Assembly: GCF_042655385.1 (NCBI RefSeq) | Contig: NZ_JBHSMA010000009.1 | Coordinates: 124,001-188,000, forward strand | DNA from: Larkinella bovis | GTDB lineage: Bacteria; Bacteroidota; Bacteroidia; Cytophagales; Spirosomataceae | DNA length: 64,000 nt | Reading direction: 5' to 3' | In this document: positions 1 to 8,201 of the stretch, piece by piece | Layout of the letters: every line of letters starts with the position of its first letter | Position numbering within the stretch: position 1 is the first letter of the stretch | Translations under genes and position numbers: made by a program | Notes under the pieces: generated by a model | Database searches by the model: none | The model's input: only the letters and a program-made list of their open reading frames with translations | Told to the model about the DNA's origin: nothing

Positions 1-342
1 CAACCGGGGCCCTTCTAGTTCGCGCGTAATGTACACGGTATCGGGTTTAGGCGCTGCCGTCACCGGGGCCTGTTGCAGAATCGTCACCGAATCTTTCAGC
101 GTTGCGACGGTTTTTTCCAACTGCTGGTTGGTCCGGTATTGCCAGACAGTCAGGATCAGCAAACCGGCCACCGAAGCCGCACTCAGCATGGGCACGGCCC
201 ACGGCAGGGCCGTGGAGCCAATCGAAGGAACGCCGTTGCGACGCAAAACCGACCGGAGGTGTACCCAATGGGTTTCCCGGAACGGAGGGTCTATGCCCTC
301 CAGCTTTTTTCGTATAGATTCCTCAAATTTATCAGTTTTCAT
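1..342 (-). CDS. Partial membrane-anchored sigma-factor partner (N-terminal 114 residues)
   Basis: The open reading frame starts with ATG at 342 and runs off the left edge without a stop. The visible part has a charged cytoplasmic segment (about residues 1-45), one hydrophobic membrane segment (about 46-66) and the start of an extracytoplasmic region rich in Gln, Thr and Pro. Its start overlaps the end of the ECF sigma gene by 11 bases, so the two are almost certainly co-translated. Position and topology suggest an anti-sigma-like or sigma-linked membrane protein, but no zinc-binding anti-sigma motif is visible in the part present. The role is inferred from context only. Confidence 0.7.
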   Translation of the reverse strand, partial: MKTDKFEESIRKKLEGIDPPFRETHWVHLRSVLRRNGVPSIGSTALPWAVPMLSAASVAGLLILTVWQYRTNQQLEKTVATLKDSVTILQQAPVTAAPKPDTVYITRELEGPRL

Positions 343-937
343 AGTAACGAACAGGAATCGCAGGATCGGATGGAAAGAGATGGGGATAGGCAGACCGGAT
401 AGCCTGCTGCAGGCGCTGCCGCGACCGTAAAAAATGCGAACGAATGGTGGCTTCGTTGCTTTGCAACACCTCGGCAATCTCCCGAAGGCTGTAGCCATCA
501 ACGACATGCATCGAAAAAACCGTCCGATAAGCGGGGGGTAGCTGCTGCACCAGCGCCAGAATTTCGTCGGCCGAAATCCGGTCGATCACATCGTCTTCGA
601 ACGGCACATCCTGACCCGTCTCCAGCCCATTCAAGTCTAGTTTGTGGTATTTGCGGTAATAGCTGATGGCCGTATTGATCAGAATCGACCGCAACCAGGC
701 CTTGAACGGATGCGAAGTATTGTACTGATGTAACCGTTGGAATACCTTCAGAAAACTCTCGTTCAAGACCTCTTCCGCTTCCTCTACCGTTGCGGAGTAC
801 CGCAGGCAAATGCTTTTCGCGTAACTGTAAAATTTTTTAAACAAAACGCGCTGGGCCTGGGCATCATGATTGCGACAGGCTGCAATGACGCTATCAAGAT
901 CGTTTTCCGCGAAGGAAGGGCGCTTTCGAAAAAACAA
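332..937 (-). CDS. RNA polymerase ECF-type sigma-70 factor
   Basis: A 201-residue protein of typical ECF length. Residues about 30-98 form region 2 (helices around FKKFYSYAKSICLRY, then a -10-binding segment ending in WLRSILINTAISYYRK). Residues about 130-185 form region 4 with the helix-turn-helix segment GYSLREIAEVL followed by a basic recognition helix. It should direct core polymerase to a small regulon, usually under control of an adjacent membrane protein; the overlapping downstream gene has one membrane span and fits that role. The regulon cannot be read from the sequence. A 10-base inverted repeat lies upstream (1001-1010 and 1060-1069). Confidence 0.9.
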   Translation of the reverse strand: MFFRKRPSFAENDLDSVIAACRNHDAQAQRVLFKKFYSYAKSICLRYSATVEEAEEVLNESFLKVFQRLHQYNTSHPFKAWLRSILINTAISYYRKYHKLDLNGLETGQDVPFEDDVIDRISADEILALVQQLPPAYRTVFSMHVVDGYSLREIAEVLQSNEATIRSHFLRSRQRLQQAIRSAYPHLFPSDPAIPVRYYEN

Positions 938-1168
938 GGCCGTAACGATTTAGGTAAATGATTCACTCATACGTATCCTATACGCCAAAGCCGTACCCCC
1001 TGTTGCAGTGGCCCGCTGTTTTTTTCAACATTTTAATTTCTGCTTTTTTTTTCGATAAACACTGCAACACTGCCTGTTGCCGGGGCGTCATGGCAAGTGT
1101 ATCGTTGGAAAGCCGGGTGGGACAACACAAAGCCGCTTTCCCGACCCGAACCAGAAATTGTACAGGCA

Positions 1169-1834
1169 ATGAAAATGCATTTGTTGGTCATTGCGGATCA
1201 TCTCCATTACGACGCGGGACTTACCTCCCGGCAAAGTTATATTGATCAGTTTGTTCAGCAGATCGAACGCAGCGGACAGGAAGTGGTGATAACGTATTTC
1301 GCGCCAATGGCCCTCGCTACCATCTCCGAAGTGCTGCATCGGGTTCCGCTCCGCCGGTACGATCTGATTATCCTGCAAATTGCCAACCGCCACCTGCGTG
1401 ATAGCCGGTTAGCCCTCCACCCTACACGGAGCAAACAACTAACTGAATACCTGACGGTTGCAAAACTAAACCTCCTGTCGTGGCTGCGGGGTATTCGTCC
1501 GTTGCGGGAAGTGCGGAAAAATCTGTTGCTGATGTTCAAAACCCTGCGGTACCACCGCCAGCGGGTCATTCTGCTGACGCCTTTCCCCCACCGCGAACCG
1601 GTCAGTGGCTGGCTGCGCCGAAAAGGCAGCAAATTGATTAAAAACGAAGGCCGTCACTGGGGCTTCCGGGTCTTTGATGTGCAGGCGCTGATTGACTCCG
1701 GCGAAGAATATTTCATTCCCGGCGACCGTGAACGATTGAATGCCATCAGCCATGAACTCATCGGCCGGCGGCTCTACGACTTTTACCGAACCGAACCCAG
1801 CATTACCACCGGTTCCCTGAAACAGGATTCCTGA
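1169..1834 (+). CDS. SGNH/GDSL-hydrolase-like protein, probably degenerate
   Basis: About 221 residues from the ATG at 1169; an upstream in-frame ATG at 1097 would add a non-hydrophobic extension. The fold resembles SGNH hydrolases: an N-terminal strand followed by VIADHLHYDAG where GDS is expected, a central DLIILQIANRHL strand, then ILLTPFP, and a C-terminal GDRERLNAISHELIG segment in the place of the usual D-x-x-H block. The catalytic Ser appears replaced by His and the block V His by Arg, so hydrolase activity is doubtful. No signal peptide is seen. It lies upstream of the exported-protein cluster in the same direction. The family assignment is an inference from motif layout. Confidence 0.5.
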   Translation: MKMHLLVIADHLHYDAGLTSRQSYIDQFVQQIERSGQEVVITYFAPMALATISEVLHRVPLRRYDLIILQIANRHLRDSRLALHPTRSKQLTEYLTVAKLNLLSWLRGIRPLREVRKNLLLMFKTLRYHRQRVILLTPFPHREPVSGWLRRKGSKLIKNEGRHWGFRVFDVQALIDSGEEYFIPGDRERLNAISHELIGRRLYDFYRTEPSITTGSLKQDS

Positions 1835-1900
1835 TTCCCTGACACATTCTCATCATCGTAACGTAAGCATTACCAACCAAGTATTAACCTGTAAAATATC

Positions 1901-2731
1901 ATGAGAAAATCCCTTTTCATTGCCTTCACCGCGCTCCTGGCAGGTCTGTACGGGTGCAATCCGAGCCAACAGCCGGTTTCCCCGAACAACGATTCGGACC
2001 TCTCAGCCACCAGCACCGCCCGCCTGGCCTCCGACAGTTCCGGTTTTTTTTGCCGAAAGAAAGTAACCAAAATAGCCACCACGGACCTGCCGTCACCCAT
2101 CACCGGTTATATCTCAACGAACTACAGCGGGGCTACCATCGAGTACGCAGCCAAGGACGATACGGGCAACTTCCTGGTCGCCATCATCCAGAACAACGAC
2201 CATAAAACCCTGTTGTTCAACGCCGACGGAAGTTTCAACGAAGAACTGGCCCCCAAAGACCGAGACGGCAAACCCGGTGGTCCGCGCGGTAAAGGACCAG
2301 GTCGCGGGCCGAAAGGGAACCTGGAGCAAATCGCGGTCACCGACCTGCCGTCGGCCATCACCGGTTACATCACGGCCAACTACGCCGGAGCCGAACTGAA
2401 AACCGCAGCCAAAGACAGTATTCGTGGGTATCTGGTGATGATTGTCCTGAACGAACAGCCCAAAACCCTGCTGTTCAATACCGACGGAAGCTTTATCAAA
2501 GAAGTATCGAAACCGCCCCACGGCCGGTTTACCCAGGTGGCGACAGCAACACTACCTACCACCATAACCAACTACATATCAATCCATTACCCCGGATCAT
2601 CCGTTAAGGATGCCGCTAAAAATGCAGAGGGTGAGGTCATCGTCATGATCAAAACCGGGGATGGAAAACCGGTTGCGCTGCTCTTTGCCGCCGATGGAAC
2701 CTTCAAACAGGTGCTGAAGCCACGGCGCTAA
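1901..2731 (+). CDS. Lipoprotein with three PepSY-like (beta-lactamase-inhibitor-like) repeats
   Basis: A 276-residue protein with a lipoprotein signal (lipobox ending LYGC, Cys19). Three homologous units follow at about residues 54-115, 140-201 and 209-272. Each begins with a TDLPSxITGYIxxNY-type segment, continues with A-A-K-D/N, and ends with a KTLLFNxDGSF-type hairpin, which is the pattern of the Bacteroidota PepSY_like family (PF11396). Units 1 and 2 are joined by a Gly/Pro/Lys-rich linker (about 117-138). The protein should be anchored in the outer or inner membrane facing the periplasm. Ligand and function are unknown. Three tandem units are unusual; one or two are commoner in my experience. 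Confidence 0.75.
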   Translation: MRKSLFIAFTALLAGLYGCNPSQQPVSPNNDSDLSATSTARLASDSSGFFCRKKVTKIATTDLPSPITGYISTNYSGATIEYAAKDDTGNFLVAIIQNNDHKTLLFNADGSFNEELAPKDRDGKPGGPRGKGPGRGPKGNLEQIAVTDLPSAITGYITANYAGAELKTAAKDSIRGYLVMIVLNEQPKTLLFNTDGSFIKEVSKPPHGRFTQVATATLPTTITNYISIHYPGSSVKDAAKNAEGEVIVMIKTGDGKPVALLFAADGTFKQVLKPRR

Positions 2732-2829
2732 GCGGGTATGGATGCTTTCCCGGTTAAACGGTGACACCGGCCGGGAAAGATTTGAGGTGATGAGAAGGAG
2801 AGTTTACCGAATACAACCTGAATACTTCT

Positions 2830-4272
2830 ATGATACCCAAACTGCATAAACCAGCCTGGTTGAGCCTGGCACTGCTGTCGGTCTGGCTGCTGTCGTCCTG
2901 CAAAAAGGACACCGACATGGTGGACCCAGCCACAAAATCATCGGAGAACCAGACCATTAACAACTGGATTCTGGAAAACATGCGGGACTATTATTATTGG
3001 AATGATAAAATCCCCACCAACCCGGCTGTAACGCTGGCCCCCTCCGACTTCTTTGACTCTATTCTGTATTCCTACGACGCGACATCGCGCCCCGACGGCG
3101 ACCGGTTTTCGTGGATCGAAGAAAATGCCGATGAACTGTCGGCTTCGCTGAGTGGTGAATCGAAAACGACCGGCATGGAATTCATGCTCTACCTGCGGGC
3201 GCAGGGTTCGACCAGTGTAATCGCCCAGGTGCTCTACGTACTGCCCAATTCACCGGCCGAAAAAGCCGGTTTCAAACGGGGCGACATCATCAGCCAGGTA
3301 AACGGACAAGGCATCACGACCAGCAACTACGCTTCGCTGCTGTATTCGGGCCAAACAAACTATTCGTTTGGGCTGGCCACGGTGCAGAACGGTGCGATTG
3401 TCGATACCGACCTAACCCGCGCCGTGACAGCAACGGTTCTCCAGGCCAACCCGGTTTTCCTGGATTCGATTTATACGGTTGGCAGCAAAACCGTTGGCTA
3501 CCTGGTTTACAACCAATTTGTTCCGGCGCCCAACAACAGCAACGGTTCGGAATACGACGATCAGGTGGATGCCATTTTCGGCCAGTTCAAAGCGAAAGGC
3601 GTCAACGAGCTGGTGCTGGATCTGCGCTACAATCCGGGCGGCTACACGTCTTCGTCGGCCAATCTGGCCAGCCTGATGGGCAAAGGCATCGACAACAGCA
3701 AGATTTATTTTCGGGAAGAATGGAACTCGACCCTGACGCCCTACCTCAAACAGCAATACGGCGACGAATTTTTCGTCCAGCGGTTTCTGAACAAATCGCA
3801 GAACATCGGCAGCAACCTCCAGCGGGTCTTTGTGCTGACCACCGACGGAACCGCTTCGTCCAGCGAACTGATTATCAACGGCCTGCGTCCGTACATGACC
3901 GTAACGACCATCGGCACTACAACCCATGGCAAGAATGTGGGGTCTATCACGATTGTTGATGATTCAGGCAAGATCAAGTGGGGTATGCAGCCGATTGTTT
4001 TCAAATCTTTTAACAGCCTGGGCCAGTCCGATTACTCGGGCGGTTTTGCGCCCAACGTCGAGGTGGAGGAACCGATCAACCTGCAACCGCTCGGCGATGT
4101 TCAGGAAGCCCTGCTCAACGAAGCCCTTTACCAGATTACGGGCAACCGGCTTGCCCGGCGCGCCGTGGCCGAACCCAACAGGCTGCCCGCCCTGGGGTCG
4201 TCGATCCAGCACAGAGCCAATGGCGGCCGGATGATTAAAACGCTGTCAACCTTTAAACCGAGCAAGTTCTAA
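2830..4272 (+). CDS. S41 family (C-terminal-processing-like) serine peptidase lipoprotein
   Basis: 480 residues with a lipoprotein signal peptide (SSC, Cys24). An N-terminal helical cap (about 40-110) precedes a PDZ domain (about 115-185) with LPNSPAEKAGFKRGDIISQVNG. The S41 domain follows: ELVLDLRYNPGG (about 260-271) is the characteristic strand, and TDGTASSSELI (about 338-348) holds the nucleophile Ser in the Ser343-345 cluster. THGKNVGS (about 365-372) matches the region that normally carries the catalytic Lys. The peptidase likely acts in the periplasm or at the outer membrane. It ends 26 bases before the next gene, suggesting co-transcription with the barrel-like protein. Confidence 0.88.
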   Translation: MIPKLHKPAWLSLALLSVWLLSSCKKDTDMVDPATKSSENQTINNWILENMRDYYYWNDKIPTNPAVTLAPSDFFDSILYSYDATSRPDGDRFSWIEENADELSASLSGESKTTGMEFMLYLRAQGSTSVIAQVLYVLPNSPAEKAGFKRGDIISQVNGQGITTSNYASLLYSGQTNYSFGLATVQNGAIVDTDLTRAVTATVLQANPVFLDSIYTVGSKTVGYLVYNQFVPAPNNSNGSEYDDQVDAIFGQFKAKGVNELVLDLRYNPGGYTSSSANLASLMGKGIDNSKIYFREEWNSTLTPYLKQQYGDEFFVQRFLNKSQNIGSNLQRVFVLTTDGTASSSELIINGLRPYMTVTTIGTTTHGKNVGSITIVDDSGKIKWGMQPIVFKSFNSLGQSDYSGGFAPNVEVEEPINLQPLGDVQEALLNEALYQITGNRLARRAVAEPNRLPALGSSIQHRANGGRMIKTLSTFKPSKF

Positions 4273-4298
4273 CAAAACCACCAAGCAGGTCCTTTTCC

Positions 4299-5267
4299 AT
4301 GAAAACCGCGCTGAACACGTTCTGGCTCATGATCCTGGCTTCCCCGGCTATTGCGCAGGGAATGGCGGACTATTACCGCCCGACGGGGGAAACCGCCGAA
4401 GAGCGAAGCCCGGAAGGGCGGTCGGCCCACAGCCGCCGAACCGAGTTGACGCAACTGCTTGCCCGGTACGGTGAAGCGTATATCCGGGATCGTTGGTACC
4501 TCAGCCTCGACGGTTTTTTCCGGTCGGACCAAGGACAGCTGGATGAAACGTTTGATGGATTGATCAGCACGAAAGCCACCACCAAAACCGGCTGGAGCGC
4601 CCTCGTCGGGTGGGTCAGTAACGAACGCTGGGCCTTCGAAGGTGGTTTGGCCCGCTCCCCCATCCACAACACGCTGGTGGTCGGCAGTGGGATCAATGCG
4701 CTGGATTTGCGGTTCGGGAACAACAAAACCGGTTTGGTGGCGCGGGGAAAATACCTGATGCGGTTTGGCAGGCGAACCGGCAACGCCGGTTTCTGGCTCG
4801 GGGCCGGTGCCTGGCTGGTTCCCAACAACGGGAAGCAGGTAAGCAGCTTTTTAGTCGAAGGGTATAGCTATCGCGGCTCGGGTGGTGGCCTGGGTCGGCG
4901 AACCAGTCAGATTCTGATCGATACCCTCCAGATTTTCGGGGTAACCCGCCAGAGTTCGCACCTGAGCGGAATGGCCGAAGCCACGGCGGAGTATACCATC
5001 AAACTCGGCGGTCATGCCGATCTAAGCCTGTTTGCCCGAAAATACTGGGGCATCGGCCCTTCACTAACAACCAACCTGTTGTATACCGTCAATAGCGGAG
5101 CGTCGCAGCCCGCCGTTCTTCGGAGCGACGGCAGCGGCTGGAGCGTGGGCCTATCGGTACGGTATGCCTACGCGCTCCGCTATGACCTGCGAAAAATGCC
5201 CGGCATTTTTAACCTGCGCGGTAACCGGCCAGAACCGGCGACCGGGAAACGACGAAACGGACTTTAA
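4299..5267 (+). CDS. Predicted outer-membrane beta-barrel protein, uncharacterised
   Basis: 322 residues with a cleavable signal peptide (cleavage likely after AIAQG). The body has alternating amphipathic strands rich in Gly and Tyr (for example GWSALVGWVSNERWAFEGG and SVGLSVRYAYALRY), as in small outer-membrane barrels, although the last residues are basic rather than a terminal aromatic. I do not recognise a named family. It follows the S41 peptidase gene by 26 bases and is followed by a hairpin terminator, so these two genes probably form a transcription unit. A substrate or partner relation with the peptidase is possible but unproven. Confidence 0.65.
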   Translation: MKTALNTFWLMILASPAIAQGMADYYRPTGETAEERSPEGRSAHSRRTELTQLLARYGEAYIRDRWYLSLDGFFRSDQGQLDETFDGLISTKATTKTGWSALVGWVSNERWAFEGGLARSPIHNTLVVGSGINALDLRFGNNKTGLVARGKYLMRFGRRTGNAGFWLGAGAWLVPNNGKQVSSFLVEGYSYRGSGGGLGRRTSQILIDTLQIFGVTRQSSHLSGMAEATAEYTIKLGGHADLSLFARKYWGIGPSLTTNLLYTVNSGASQPAVLRSDGSGWSVGLSVRYAYALRYDLRKMPGIFNLRGNRPEPATGKRRNGL

Positions 5268-5312
5268 ATCAATGCCTTTAGTTCAAACGCGAACCTCTTT
5301 ATCCCTTTTTTC

Positions 5313-5342
5313 AAACCGGTGTCCATGCAGCACCGGGTTTTT
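5313..5342 (+). terminator. Rho-independent terminator-like hairpin
   Basis: CCGGTG (5316-5321) pairs with CACCGG (5331-5336) around a nine-base loop, followed by a T-rich run. It lies 45 bases after the barrel gene and before the kelch gene. Confidence 0.6.
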
Positions 5343-5368
5343 CTGTTTAATCACTTTCCCCTTTTTTT

Positions 5369-6424
5369 ATGAAAAGTTTAGTTGAACGCCTGCCGATTCC
5401 GGCATCCACACGGGTAACCAGTTTCTTTAAAAACCGCCGTTCTGCAACGCTCACGCTACTGGGTTACGCCCTGGTCTGGAGCCTGTGGGGGGCCATACTG
5501 AGCAGTTGCAGCAGCGAAGAATCCGTGGCCGTCCTCGGTGACTGGAAGCGTCGGTCCGATTTTGAAGGGGTTGCCCGCAACGCCGTAGCCGGTTTTGTGC
5601 TGAACAATGTAGCCTATATGGGTACGGGCACCGATTCCGATAACAACCGGCTGAAAGACTTCTGGTCGTACGACCCGGCCCGCAACACCTGGACCCAACG
5701 GGCCGATTTTGGGGGTGAAGCCCGGAATGCTGCCGTCGGGTTTGGCATCGGTTCCAAAGGCTATCTGGGAACGGGTCTGAACACCAACAGCGACCGGCTG
5801 AAAGATTTCTGGGAGTATACGCCCACGACTAATTCCTGGAAACGCGTGGCCGACTTCGGCGGAACCGCCCGGCGCAACGCGGTGGCCTTTTCGGTCGGCA
5901 ACAAAGGATTTGTCGGCACCGGTTTTGACGGTAATTACCTGAAAGATTTCTGGGCCTACGATCCGGCCAAGGACGAATGGACCAAAACCGCCAGCTACGG
6001 GGGCGCTAAACGCCTGGGGGCGATCTCGTTCGTGATCGATGGGCTGGCCTACGTTGGCACCGGCAACAACAACGGCTCGGCGGAAAAAGACTGGTGGGCC
6101 TACGATGCGGCCAATGATACCTGGATCGAAAAAGGGGATTTTGAAAGCGACGAGCTGGTGCAACGCAGCTACGGAATCGGTTTTTCAATCGGCAACAAGG
6201 GCTATGTGACGCTCGGCGACGGCAGCACGACGGTTTGGGTGTACGACCCAGCCACCGACGACTGGTATGAGCAGGGCACGTTTGAAGGAACCGCCCGGCA
6301 ATATGCGTTCGGTTTTGCCATCAACGGAAAAGGCTATGTAACCACGGGCAGCAATGGCTCGGGCCGTTTCGACGACCTGTGGGAATATGATCCGAACGTC
6401 GAGCAGGACACCTCCACCAACTAA
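5369..6424 (+). CDS. Kelch-repeat lipoprotein
   Basis: 351 residues. A long basic N-region (to about residue 30) precedes a hydrophobic segment and a lipobox-like ILSSC (Cys47). The rest is about six kelch-type blades of roughly 48 residues, each with the pattern W-x(5)-F-G/E-G-x-AR-x-A-x-GF, a Gly-rich turn, DFW-x-YDP and W. It should form a six-bladed beta propeller outside the inner membrane. The next gene (DUF4907) starts eight bases after its stop and a DUF4270 gene follows; kelch, DUF4907 and DUF4270 genes are, to my knowledge, often neighbours in Bacteroidota. The ligand is unknown and no enzymatic residues are recognisable. Confidence 0.85.
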   Translation: MKSLVERLPIPASTRVTSFFKNRRSATLTLLGYALVWSLWGAILSSCSSEESVAVLGDWKRRSDFEGVARNAVAGFVLNNVAYMGTGTDSDNNRLKDFWSYDPARNTWTQRADFGGEARNAAVGFGIGSKGYLGTGLNTNSDRLKDFWEYTPTTNSWKRVADFGGTARRNAVAFSVGNKGFVGTGFDGNYLKDFWAYDPAKDEWTKTASYGGAKRLGAISFVIDGLAYVGTGNNNGSAEKDWWAYDAANDTWIEKGDFESDELVQRSYGIGFSIGNKGYVTLGDGSTTVWVYDPATDDWYEQGTFEGTARQYAFGFAINGKGYVTTGSNGSGRFDDLWEYDPNVEQDTSTN

Positions 6425-6432
6425 CCGACGCC

Positions 6433-6756
6433 ATGAAACGCAGACCGTTGCAATCGTTTGCCCTTCTGCTGCTGGGGCTGACCGCCATAACCGTCTACAG
6501 CCTGTTTCGGCCCAAACCGCAGTATGAACTTCGGACCCTGAACTCCCCGACCGGCTGGGGGTATCGGATTGTGCTGAACGGAAAACCCGTGATCGACCAG
6601 CCCACCGTACCGGGGCAATCCGGCCAGCGCGGTTTTGTCAGCGAAGCGCTGGCCCGGCGCGTGGGTGAGCGGGTCGTTTCCAAACTGAAACTGGGCCAGT
6701 TTCCGCCCACGCTCACGCCAGCTGAACTGAACCAGCTTGGGGTGCCGATTCAATAA
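6433..6756 (+). CDS. DUF4907 domain-containing protein
   Basis: A 107-residue protein with an uncleaved-looking N-terminal hydrophobic segment (about 8-24) and a compact C-terminal domain. The segment GWGYRIVLNGKPVIDQPTVP, then GFVSEALARRVGERVVSKL and a C-terminal PTLTPAELNQLGV, is the pattern of DUF4907. It is tightly coupled to the kelch gene (eight-base gap) and likely sits in the periplasm, anchored by the N-terminus. Function unknown; the constant partnership with kelch and DUF4270 proteins suggests they work together. Confidence 0.8.
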   Translation: MKRRPLQSFALLLLGLTAITVYSLFRPKPQYELRTLNSPTGWGYRIVLNGKPVIDQPTVPGQSGQRGFVSEALARRVGERVVSKLKLGQFPPTLTPAELNQLGVPIQ

Positions 6757-6760
6757 ATCG

Positions 6761-6849
6761 GGGGACGGTTTACGGTTTTCGGGATTCGGTGTTGGGTTGA
6801 AAGTCGTCAGCCGCCGTAAACCGAATACTGAAAACCGTAAACCGTCCCC
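6761..6849 (+). repeat. Long near-perfect inverted repeat in intergenic DNA
   Basis: The arms 6761-6790 and 6820-6849 are complementary with two mismatches; the outer 20 bases (GGGGACGGTTTACGGTTTTC) pair perfectly. The loop is 29 bases. It fills the gap between the DUF4907 and DUF4270 genes. It is too long and lacks a clear T-tract for a simple terminator, and may be a palindromic mobile or processing element. Confidence 0.8.
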
Positions 6850-6866
6850 GTCAAATTCTTTCCTCT

Positions 6867-8186
6867 ATGCAACCCTTTTTGCGCTTAACACTCCCGGTGC
6901 TGGCGGTTTTTCTCGTGTTGGCTGCCTGTACCTCGGGCGACCTGGACGTGGGGCAGGACCTGATCAGACCCGACGAAATGCAGATTCAATACATCGATAC
7001 GGTTACCGTCAACCTCTCGACCGTGATGGTTCCCGACTCGTTCATCACTTCTTCCGACAGCACGGTCCTGGTGGGGCGCTGGACGGATCCGCTAACCGGC
7101 CTGATGCAGGCCCGCGGTTTTGGCTCGTTATCGTATGCGACGAACGATTTACCCGATCAGAAAGGCATTCGTTTCGACTCGCTGGTGCTGGAAATGGACT
7201 ACGCGTACTCAATTGGTGACACGCTGAACCCGGTTTCCCTCCAGATTCATCAGCTCCAGAAACCGCTTGAGGTTGGGGCGGTGCATTACAATACGCAATC
7301 TGTTCCGTACAACACGCAGCCACTGATTCAGAAAACGTTCCTGCCGCAATTCAAAGATGTCACCCGGCAAATTCGGATACGGATTCCCGACGCGCTGGCC
7401 CGAACGTTCTACGATAAACTGATCAGCCGGGACATCAACAGCGCCGAAACCATGTCGGCGTTCTGGAAAGGGTTTGCCTTTGTGAGTGCCCCCGCGAACA
7501 ATGTTTTTCTGGCGCTGAACCTGACTTCGGCCACTTCGGGAATCCGGCTGTACTACCGCCAGAACGACCTCAACCAGACTGCCCACAACCTGATTTTCCC
7601 GTTCCAGGCCGGACAGTTTACGCAACTGGCCAACAACCGCAGCGGCACGCCCTTGCAGGCGCTGCAACGGGCGTCGGATGTCATTCCCAGTCACACGACC
7701 GGGAATTCGGCCTTCCTGGTTCCGGGTGCTTTTTTATACACCCGCCTGGAAATTCCGTCGCTGAGCGAATTCATTAAACCGACCGGATTTCTCGGTCTCA
7801 ACCGGGCTGAACTGGTCATCGAACCGATCCGCCGGAATCTGCGCGATAATGCTCCCCCACCGGCTCAACTCGGCCTTTATTTTACCAACGCCCAGAACGA
7901 AACGCTGACGGCGGTTCCGGGTTTGGCCAACGGGGAGATATCGGCCGTCGCCAGTTACCAGTACCTGCCCAACGAACTCGAGTTGCAGGACGCTTATGTG
8001 TTCAACATTACGCAGTACATCAACCAGATCATGCGCGGGGAAGCGGTTGCCCGGCCGATATTGCTCCGGATTCCGTCGGGCCAGATCACGATGAAAACCA
8101 TGTTGCAGCGGGTCGCGTTCGGAAACCGGCACCACACCACCGACCGGATCAAGCTGAAACTGTATGTAACCTCGGACGCGAATTGA
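6867..8186 (+). CDS. DUF4270 family outer-membrane lipoprotein
   Basis: 439 residues with a lipoprotein signal (LVLAAC, Cys21) followed by DVGQDLI and a short DTVTVNLSTVMVPDSFITSSDSTVLVGRWTDP segment typical of the DUF4270 N-terminus (residues about 40-75). The remainder is beta-rich and ends with YQYLPNELELQDAYVFNITQYINQI, also usual in this family. The family is confined to Bacteroidota and is predicted to be surface or periplasm facing; no biochemical function is established as far as I know. It is the last gene of the co-directional cluster that includes the kelch and DUF4907 genes. Confidence 0.85.
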   Translation: MQPFLRLTLPVLAVFLVLAACTSGDLDVGQDLIRPDEMQIQYIDTVTVNLSTVMVPDSFITSSDSTVLVGRWTDPLTGLMQARGFGSLSYATNDLPDQKGIRFDSLVLEMDYAYSIGDTLNPVSLQIHQLQKPLEVGAVHYNTQSVPYNTQPLIQKTFLPQFKDVTRQIRIRIPDALARTFYDKLISRDINSAETMSAFWKGFAFVSAPANNVFLALNLTSATSGIRLYYRQNDLNQTAHNLIFPFQAGQFTQLANNRSGTPLQALQRASDVIPSHTTGNSAFLVPGAFLYTRLEIPSLSEFIKPTGFLGLNRAELVIEPIRRNLRDNAPPPAQLGLYFTNAQNETLTAVPGLANGEISAVASYQYLPNELELQDAYVFNITQYINQIMRGEAVARPILLRIPSGQITMKTMLQRVAFGNRHHTTDRIKLKLYVTSDAN

Positions 8187-8201
8187 CAGCAATTGACCAG
8201 A

